From the NCBI RefSeq assembly GCF_002160955.1, contig NZ_NFLN01000014.1:1-64000 (forward strand): a stretch of 64,000 nucleotides of DNA. Direction: 5' to 3'. The notes below the pieces were generated by a model that did no database searches, was not told where the DNA came from, and saw only the letters and a program-made list of their open reading frames with translations. A program made the position numbers and the translations under genes. Of this stretch, positions 58,643 through 64,000 are shown one piece after another. Within the stretch, counting starts at the first letter, position 1. Each line of letters opens with the position of its first letter. The DNA is from Gemmiger sp. An120 (GTDB lineage: Bacteria > Bacillota > Clostridia > Oscillospirales > Ruminococcaceae).

Positions 58643-58754
58643 CGGGACATCTGCGGACCGGGACATCTGCGGACCGGGACATCTGCGGACCGGGACATCT
58701 GCGGACCGGGACATCTGCGGACCGGGACATCTGCGGACCGGGACATCTGCGGAT
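58643..58754. repeat. 16-bp tandem repeat, seven units
   Basis: CGGGACATCTGCGGAC repeats seven times without a gap (the last unit ends in T in place of C). The unit length is not a multiple of 3 and no credible gene covers it, so it is not a protein repeat. It follows directly after foldback copy G. Confidence 0.92.
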
Positions 58755-58756
58755 TC

Positions 58757-58780
58757 ATCGGCCCTCTTTCGAGGGCCGAT
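58757..58780 (-). terminator. Hairpin after the LarA-like gene
   Basis: ATCGGCCCTC-TTTC-GAGGGCCGAT, a 10-bp perfect stem 15 bases past the LarA-like stop codon. There is no clear T-run on the minus strand. Confidence 0.5.
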
Positions 58781-58794
58781 TCATCTCGCAGCTG

Positions 58795-60279
58795 TTACCC
58801 GCAGCAGGGATGATTGCCATACTCGTCCATGCAGTCCTGGCCGGGGTCCTTCATGCACAGGTGCACGGCGGCCAGCTTGAAGGTCTGGGGCAGGGCCAGG
58901 ATGTTGGGATTCTCGCCCACGTACTTCTTCTTCGCGTCGGCCAGGGCCTCCTCGAAGGTGGCGCGGGTCTTGAGGCCCATGCTGCGGGCGATGCCCGGCT
59001 CCTGGGCGCCCACGATGTAGATGGCGCTGGTGTTCATCTCGGCGATATGGCCGCAGCTCATCATGGAGAAGCCATGGAACGGATGGAACGCATTGGTGAA
59101 CCGGTACTTGCGGATATACTCCTCGTTGGTGGCGTAGTACTCGCCCAGGCGGTTCATATCCGGCAGGGTGTTCATGTAGTCATGCTGGAAATCGGTCCAC
59201 TCGGCGCGCAGGTAGGGCCACAGCTCGTCGTGGAAGAAGCCGTTGCAGATGGAAGAACAGATGATCACGCAGTGGTCGCTCATAACGCGCTTGAAGCGCA
59301 GCACCTGGGCGGACAGGGCCTGCATCATCATGATCGGGTTGGTGCCCATGCCGTCGCCGTAATGGAACTTCTGGGGCATACCGAACACCAGCACGTCGTA
59401 CTTCTTCTCGGCCCAGTGCACGTAGGTGCGCTTGTCGGCCACCTTCCAGCTTTCGGGCATCATCTCGGCGGCGTAGCCGGAGTAGATGGCGATCTGGCGG
59501 CTCTTGGTATCCAGCACCGCGTCGCAGCAGAAGAAGGGATGGCCCATCTTCTCCTCCATCAGCATGCCGATCTCGTTGAACTTATGGCGCATCAGGCTGC
59601 CGCCGTTGACCGGGGTGAAGTCGTCCCGGTGCATGACCTCGGGCACATGGTGGCTGGCGATGCTGCGCCAGTTGGTGATGCCGGTGGCGCAGTGCTTGTA
59701 GCCGCCGGAATAGCCGCCGTAGGGGTTGCCCTGCACATGGCCGATCAGGATGGGCAGGTCGCACTCAAAGACGGTCTTGTTCATGAACACCGGATCGCCG
59801 CGCTTGGTCAGGCCCAGGTCGATCATGTTGTCCGGGTCTTCGGAGTCGTGGCTGGTCATCTGGTGGGTGTACCAGAACTCATTGAACAGCTCCTCGCCGA
59901 AGATGGCCTTGTAATCCTCGGGCTTGGCGCGGGGATGCAGGCCGTTGGAGATGATGAACTTGATGTCCTCTTTCTTCACGCCGGCCGCGTACAGCTCTTT
60001 CAGGATCAGCTTGATGCTGACCTTGCGGTGGCTGGTGGGCTGCTCGCCGCCCTTGACCCGGTCGGGCACGATGAAGACGACCTTCGCGCCGGGGAAGGCC
60101 AGCTCGCTCAGGGGCTTCATGCCGATGGGGTTGTGCAGGCTTTCCAGATAGGCTTCTTCCAGCTTATCCTCGGGGATATAGGGGGGATCGGCAACGGTGG
60201 TGCCGGGAATAAACACGTCGGTGCTGTCGGGCAGTTCCGCGCTCATCAGGCCGTGGCCGTACTCAAAATCCAGTTTCAT
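58795..60279 (-). CDS. LarA/DUF2088-family protein (nickel racemase/epimerase-like)
   Basis: 494 residues. Family landmarks: VPDRVKG (73-74, DR of the first conserved box), NGLHPR (His115), GHVQGNPYGGYSGGYKHCATG (His181 and Lys195, the residue that anchors the nickel-pincer cofactor in LarA), and His210/211. This set suggests a nickel-pincer-nucleotide enzyme that racemises or epimerises an alpha-hydroxy acid. It ends with DCMDEYGNHPCCG, a Cys-containing tail not seen in the classical enzyme. It is third in an operon with PFK-like and TIM-like genes. larB/C/E cofactor genes are not in the window. Confidence 0.78.
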   Translation of the reverse strand: MKLDFEYGHGLMSAELPDSTDVFIPGTTVADPPYIPEDKLEEAYLESLHNPIGMKPLSELAFPGAKVVFIVPDRVKGGEQPTSHRKVSIKLILKELYAAGVKKEDIKFIISNGLHPRAKPEDYKAIFGEELFNEFWYTHQMTSHDSEDPDNMIDLGLTKRGDPVFMNKTVFECDLPILIGHVQGNPYGGYSGGYKHCATGITNWRSIASHHVPEVMHRDDFTPVNGGSLMRHKFNEIGMLMEEKMGHPFFCCDAVLDTKSRQIAIYSGYAAEMMPESWKVADKRTYVHWAEKKYDVLVFGMPQKFHYGDGMGTNPIMMMQALSAQVLRFKRVMSDHCVIICSSICNGFFHDELWPYLRAEWTDFQHDYMNTLPDMNRLGEYYATNEEYIRKYRFTNAFHPFHGFSMMSCGHIAEMNTSAIYIVGAQEPGIARSMGLKTRATFEEALADAKKKYVGENPNILALPQTFKLAAVHLCMKDPGQDCMDEYGNHPCCG

Positions 60280-60297
60280 GGGGATGCACTCCTTTCG

Positions 60298-61134
60298 TTA
60301 CTTGCCCAGGTACAGGCGGATGATGTCCAGATACTCGTTGGGGTAGAAGCCGATCTCGCCGGCAAAACGGGTCAGGGCGATCAGACCGCCGTCGATCTCG
60401 GGGATGGAGGCCAGCATCTCGGCGTTGTCGGTCTTGAGGCCGCCGCCGTACACCACGTCCAGGCCGCCGGTGCGCTCCTTGACAAAACGGGCGATCTTTT
60501 CAATATAGGGCTTGTCCGCGGGGGTCTTGCCCGGGCCGATGCTCCAGATAGGCTCGTAGGCGATGACCACCTTGCTCTTGTCCACACCGGCCAGGCCGAT
60601 GTCCAGCTGCTCGCCCAGCACTTCCTGCCAGCGCTCCTGCTCCTCGCTCTTTTCGCCGATGCAGTACAGCACCTTCAGGCCCTGTTTCTGGGCGCAGAGG
60701 ATCTCCTGGTTCAGCAGGCGGTTGACGGCGGCGGTGTCGGTGACGCCGGCTTCGGCCAGCACGCCGGCCTTGTCGTTGCGCTCCTCACAATGGCCGATCA
60801 GGGCGGCGGTGCAGCCCAGGGCCTTGGCGGCGGCGGCGGGACGGTTGGAGGTAAACGCGCCGAAGTTTCCGCCGGGGGCTACGTCCTGACGGTAAACGCT
60901 CTGGCAGCCAACCTCCACCCGGCTGCCCTCGCAGCGGGCCGCGGCGGCGCTGAGCAGATGGGCCTCCGGGAAGAACTGCACGAACTCCACCTCGGCGGGG
61001 TCGTAGTGGGCCAGGCCGGCCTGGGTGCCCTCCACCACGGCGCGGCCCCAGTCGGCCATGGGGGCCAGACGGTTCACGCCGCCCAGCTCCACCGGCACGT
61101 CAAAGCGTTTCAGGTTCAGAAAAATGTGTTTCAT
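60298..61134 (-). CDS. Triosephosphate isomerase-like enzyme
   Basis: 278 residues with the TIM catalytic set: Lys9 (NLKRFD in place of NWKMN), His115 (IGHCEER in place of IGHSERR), Glu194 (AYEPIWSIG) and the phosphate loop PGKTPADKPY. It is longer than typical TpiA (about 250) and diverges at the first motif and in loop 3 (GGNFGAFTSNRPA). Relatives of TIM act on four-carbon sugar phosphates, so its substrate may not be triose phosphate. The neighbours are a PFK-like gene (14 bases upstream) and a LarA-like gene (18 bases downstream). Confidence 0.8.
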   Translation of the reverse strand: MKHIFLNLKRFDVPVELGGVNRLAPMADWGRAVVEGTQAGLAHYDPAEVEFVQFFPEAHLLSAAAARCEGSRVEVGCQSVYRQDVAPGGNFGAFTSNRPAAAAKALGCTAALIGHCEERNDKAGVLAEAGVTDTAAVNRLLNQEILCAQKQGLKVLYCIGEKSEEQERWQEVLGEQLDIGLAGVDKSKVVIAYEPIWSIGPGKTPADKPYIEKIARFVKERTGGLDVVYGGGLKTDNAEMLASIPEIDGGLIALTRFAGEIGFYPNEYLDIIRLYLGK

Positions 61135-61148
61135 GGGTCAGGCCCTCC

Positions 61149-62324
61149 TTACAGGTCGTTCTTGAAGGTGACAAAGGGGCGCAGCGGCTCACCGATCAGC
61201 GGGCGGCACCACTCCACAAAGGCGTCGGTCACATCGTTGCCCCGCTCGTTGATGAACTCGGCGGGCATGGTGCGCTCGGTGAGCATGACCTGCTCGATGG
61301 GGATGCGGATGGGCTTGACCTTGTACTCTGCACCGGGCAGACGCTCAAAGCCGATCATCACGCCGGTCTGGCCCTCCATGGCGGCCTTGACCGCTTCGGC
61401 ACCGGCGATCACCGCCTCGTCCCGGTCCACCGAGGACTGGAACGCAATAGAGGCGCGGCCGCAGATGCCCGGCTTCTCGCTGCGGGCCTTGTAGCCCAGC
61501 TTCTTGATGACCAGGTTGGCCAGATGGGCGCTCACGTCGCCGTAGTAAGTAGCGCGGCCCACCTGGAAGATGGGCTCCACGATGGGCTTGCCCTCCGGGT
61601 CGGTCAGGCCCTCGCTGGCCACGACCACCACACCGCCCTTTTTCTCCACCAGGGCCTTTACATCGGCCAGGAACTCCTCCTCCACGAAGGGGCGCTCCGG
61701 CAGGTAGATCAGGTCGGGGCCGTCCCCGTCGCCGGAGCGGGCCAGGGCGCTGGCCGCGGCGATCCAGCCGGCGTTGCGGCCCATGGCCTCCACCACGCTC
61801 ACGTGGATGGGCAGCGCGCGCACGTCCTGGCTGACCTCGCTGACGGTGGCCGCGATGTACCGGGCCGCTGAGCCGAAGCCGGGGGCGTGGTCGGTGACGG
61901 CGATGTCGTTGTCGATGGTTTTGGGAATCCCCACCACCCGCACGTCGGTCAGGCCCAGGGCCTGGCAGGCCTTATATACCTTGCCGCAGGCGTCCATGCT
62001 GCCGTTGCCGCCGTTGAAGAACACATACTTGATGTCATGCTTCTGGATGACCCGGGCGATGGCCTCGTAGTCCTCCGGTTCCAGATGGTCGCGGCTGGTG
62101 CCGATGGCAGAGGCGGGGGTGGAGAGCAGCAGCTCCAGCCTCTCGTCGCTGACCGTCTTCATATCCAGAAACTGCTCCCGGATGACCGCGCCGCTGCCGC
62201 CGATGGCGGCGTAGATGTGGTCCACTTCGGCGTATTTCTTCGCCTCGGTGACCGCCCCGTACAGGGACGCGTTGATCACCGCGGTGGGCGCGCCGCCGTG
62301 CACCAGCAGAACGTTGCCTTTCAT
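61149..62324 (-). CDS. 6-phosphofructokinase-family kinase (atypical)
   Basis: 391 residues of the PfkA superfamily. GGAPTAVINASL is the N-terminal phosphate loop, PKTIDNDI (134-141) carries the catalytic Asp and a Lys typical of PPi-dependent forms, and SAARYIAATVSEV and VEAMGRNAGWIA complete the site. The usual GGDGS/GGDDS reads GGNGS (105-109): the metal-site Asp is Asn. Donor (ATP or PPi) and sugar specificity are therefore uncertain. AAGGAGG is 7 bases before the start. First gene of the PFK-TIM-LarA operon, preceded by TATAAT and a CAAACGTTTG palindrome. Confidence 0.85.
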   Translation of the reverse strand: MKGNVLLVHGGAPTAVINASLYGAVTEAKKYAEVDHIYAAIGGSGAVIREQFLDMKTVSDERLELLLSTPASAIGTSRDHLEPEDYEAIARVIQKHDIKYVFFNGGNGSMDACGKVYKACQALGLTDVRVVGIPKTIDNDIAVTDHAPGFGSAARYIAATVSEVSQDVRALPIHVSVVEAMGRNAGWIAAASALARSGDGDGPDLIYLPERPFVEEEFLADVKALVEKKGGVVVVASEGLTDPEGKPIVEPIFQVGRATYYGDVSAHLANLVIKKLGYKARSEKPGICGRASIAFQSSVDRDEAVIAGAEAVKAAMEGQTGVMIGFERLPGAEYKVKPIRIPIEQVMLTERTMPAEFINERGNDVTDAFVEWCRPLIGEPLRPFVTFKNDL

Positions 62325-62390
62325 GGGTGTACCTCCTTGTTGATTCGAGTGGCGGGACGGCCCGGACGGCGCGTCCCTGTTCTTACTTTT

Positions 62391-62442
62391 ATTATACGGA
62401 CGCGCCGCGGCCGGGAACAGCCCCGGTTAACGCAAACGTTTG
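62391..62442 (-). promoter_or_regulatory. Promoter -10 and upstream CAAACGTTTG operator of the PFK-like operon
   Basis: Minus strand -10 TATAAT (62396-62391) with a poor -35. A perfect palindrome CAAACGTTTG (62433-62442), the core of LacI-family/CcpA-type sites, lies about 40 bases further upstream, a position that would fit activation better than repression. Confidence 0.55.
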
Positions 62443-62456
62443 GCAGGCCTGCCGGC

Positions 62457-63614
62457 TCAGCCGGCGGAATAGACCTGGCGGCCCTCCACAAAGGTGGCGG
62501 ACACGGCGCCCTCGTCGGTGATGAGGGTCAGGTCGGCGTCGTAGCCGGGCAGGATACGGCCCTTGCGGCCGCCCAGGCCCAGCAGGTCGGCGGGGTTGGC
62601 GCTGAGCAGCTTGGCCAGTTCAAAGGCGGGCAGGCCGGTGAACCGGCGCAGGTTGGCAAAGGCGCGGCTCATGGTCAGGGTGCTGCCGGCACGGCTGCCG
62701 CCGTCGGCCAGGATCGCGTCGCCGTTCTTTACGATCACGTCGTTGACCCCCAGCTTGAACCGGCCGTCGCCCAGGCCGGCGGCCATGATGCTGTCGGTGA
62801 TGGCGATGACCCGGTCCAGCCCCTTGGCCTTGAGCAGGATGCGCACGGTGCCCGGATGCAGATGGATGCCGTCGCAGATGGCCTCGGCGTAGATGTCGCT
62901 TTCCAGCACCGCGCCGCTGATGGCGGGGAAGTGCTGGTGCAGCAGCTTCATGGCGTTGAAGGTATGGGTGGCGCAGGCGGCGCCGCTGCGGATGGCTTCC
63001 CAGGCGGTGTCGTAGTCCGCGCCGGAATGGCCGATGGAGATGGACACGCCCTCCGCCACGGCCTTGGGGATGAAGTGGGACACGCCCTCCACCTCGGGGC
63101 TGACGGTCATGCGGCGGATGCGGCCGCCGCTGGCTTTCTGGTACTGCATGAACTTGGAGAAGTCCGGGGTCTGCAGCAGGTGTTCGGGCATGGCCCCCTT
63201 GTACTCGGCGCACAGGTAGGGGCCCTCCATGTGGATGCCCAGCACCGCCGCGCCGTCGGTGATCTCGGGGGCGGCCATGCCGATGGTATGTACGTACTGC
63301 AGCAGGGCTTCGTGGCTGTCGGTGAGCAGGGTGGGCAGGAAACCGGTGACGCCCTGGCTGGCAAAGAAAGCGCTGACCTTGGCAAGGCCCTCCTTGTCGG
63401 CGCCGTTCATGTCCACGCCTACCGCGCCGTGGGTATGGATGTCGATAAAGCCGGGCATGACCAGCAGGCCGGTGGCGTCCACCTCCTGCGCGCCGGGGGC
63501 GGTCAGCCCCTCGCCCACCGCGGTGATGCAGCCGTTGTCCACCAGCAGGTCGGCCTGCTGCATGCCATCGGGCGTGCAGACGGTGCCGCCCCGGATCAAC
63601 CATGTATTGTTCAT
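62457..63614 (-). CDS. nagA: N-acetylglucosamine-6-phosphate deacetylase
   Basis: A 385-residue amidohydrolase of amino-sugar catabolism. PGFIDIHTHGAVGVDMNGAD is the metal-binding HxH, LGIHMEGPYL and ISIGHSGADYDTA hold the Glu and His ligands, CATHTFNAMKLLHQHFPAISGAV the substrate site, and ITDSIMAAG the catalytic Asp. The start MNNTWLIRGG has AAAGGCGG upstream. nagB is not adjacent. A CGCAAACGTTT site lies upstream. Confidence 0.94.
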   Translation of the reverse strand: MNNTWLIRGGTVCTPDGMQQADLLVDNGCITAVGEGLTAPGAQEVDATGLLVMPGFIDIHTHGAVGVDMNGADKEGLAKVSAFFASQGVTGFLPTLLTDSHEALLQYVHTIGMAAPEITDGAAVLGIHMEGPYLCAEYKGAMPEHLLQTPDFSKFMQYQKASGGRIRRMTVSPEVEGVSHFIPKAVAEGVSISIGHSGADYDTAWEAIRSGAACATHTFNAMKLLHQHFPAISGAVLESDIYAEAICDGIHLHPGTVRILLKAKGLDRVIAITDSIMAAGLGDGRFKLGVNDVIVKNGDAILADGGSRAGSTLTMSRAFANLRRFTGLPAFELAKLLSANPADLLGLGGRKGRILPGYDADLTLITDEGAVSATFVEGRQVYSAG

Positions 63615-63691
63615 TTTAGTCGCCGCCTTTCTGAAAACAAGCAGGACAGCCGGGCCGCCTATGGACCGGCCGCCCAAAATTTTCGGTGTTC

Positions 63692-63720
63692 TGTATAATA
63701 GTATGATGCATTTTGGCCAA
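63692..63720 (-). promoter_or_regulatory. Promoter of nagA
   Basis: Minus strand: -35 TTGGCC (63720-63715), 17-base spacer, -10 TATACA (63697-63692). Confidence 0.55.
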
Positions 63721-63749
63721 AACCGCAATGCGAAATCCTCCAAAAATCC

Positions 63750-63760
63750 CGCAAACGTTT
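63750..63760. promoter_or_regulatory. CGCAAACGTTT operator-like site between nagA and the HAD gene
   Basis: Same 11-base string as at 62431-62441 before the PFK-like operon. It lies between the divergent nagA and HAD promoters. Confidence 0.45.
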
Positions 63761-63808
63761 CCCCTATTTGCACAAAGGGGACGGCGCGGGAAATTTTACA
63801 CACTCTCT

Positions 63809-63838
63809 TTGCACAAGCGGCTTCGGCTATGGTATAAT
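63809..63838 (+). promoter_or_regulatory. Promoter of the HAD phosphatase gene
   Basis: -35 TTGCAC (63809-63814), 18-base spacer, -10 TATAAT (63833-63838). Confidence 0.65.
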
Positions 63839-63903
63839 GAACTTTGTATCGAATCGTCACGAATCCCGGGCAGAACGCCCGGCGGGATAGAGAGGAGCGG
63901 CAT

Positions 63904-64000
63904 ATGGACGAGATCCGGCTGATCGCCTGCGACGTGGACGGCACCCTGCTGCAACAGGGGGAGACCGAGCTGCGGCCGCAGCTGTTTGATCTGATCCGGC
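63904..64000 (+). CDS. HAD-superfamily (Cof-type) phosphatase, partial
   Basis: Only the first 32 codons are in the window: MDEIRLIACDVDGTLLQQ carries the HAD motif I DxDGTLL (Asp10 nucleophile, Asp12). GAGGAGCGG precedes the ATG. The gene runs off the right edge, so the cap type and substrate cannot be judged. Confidence 0.85.
   Translation, partial: MDEIRLIACDVDGTLLQQGETELRPQLFDLIR

Noticed and set aside
58458-58730. N-terminal extension of the TSUP transporter through the 16-bp repeats
   Set aside because: The in-frame extension only translates the tandem repeat and foldback DNA, lacks a ribosome site and overlaps a -10-like sequence; the TTG at 58457 has a proper Shine-Dalgarno.
58643-58754. 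CRISPR array
   Set aside because: The repeats are directly tandem (16-bp unit) without variable spacers, and no cas genes are present.

Overview
The window comes from a GC-rich (about two-thirds G+C by eye) anaerobic Gram-positive of the Clostridia, most likely an Oscillospiraceae/Ruminococcaceae gut bacterium. The evidence is the gene repertoire: an anaerobic sulfatase-maturating radical SAM enzyme, Rnf-like membrane subunits, a PadR/HAAS/DUF4097 envelope module, a LarA-family protein and Firmicutes-type promoters. There are no rRNA genes, no prophage and no CRISPR array. The family placement is an inference.

Layout. 1-2.9 kb: an extracytosolic flavoprotein reductase, an IS200-type element, and the end of a second IS200-like element at the left border. 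2.9-7.2 kb: a ROK regulator, a phosphoglucose isomerase and a sulfatase, with a shared operator-like motif before the ROK and isomerase genes. 7.3-11.8 kb: a Cys-rich VWA protein, a processive glycosyltransferase with a 52-residue membrane partner, and a MATE pump behind an attenuator-like hairpin. 11.9-15.4 kb: two tRNA-Ser genes, a DEAD-box helicase and a DUF1015 protein. 15.7-19.9 kb: rpe followed by a divergent RnfD-E-A membrane module and an anchored glycosidase-like protein. 20.2-33.9 kb: a two-component system, ychF, mtnN, a cyclophilin, a second MATE pump, malQ, AlaX, trmB and a PadR-led envelope module.

34.1-52.3 kb is the most unusual block: one tightly packed minus-strand run, pheA-aroB-aroC-aroQ-aroF, then NINE tandem paralogous family-2 glycosyltransferases, then aroA-tyrA and a WYL regulator. 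The glycosyltransferases are inserted inside the chorismate/aromatic amino acid operon. The last one has its 5' end broken by a 44-bp double-hairpin insertion. 52.6-57.6 kb: hflK-hflC, an AT-rich island, the sulfatase-maturating enzyme and a LacI regulator behind a 172-bp foldback element. 57.7-64 kb: a TSUP transporter, a 16-bp tandem repeat, a PFK-like/TIM-like/LarA-like operon, nagA and the start of a HAD phosphatase gene.

Other highlights. The RnfD/E/A homologues lack the four cysteines expected to hold the membrane [2Fe-2S] cluster and the usual flavin-acceptor Thr, and rnfB, rnfC and rnfG are absent. At least seven intergenic sites carry copies or half-copies of a composite multi-hairpin foldback repeat. 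A second, MITE-like foldback element and several well-formed promoters and operators are also visible.
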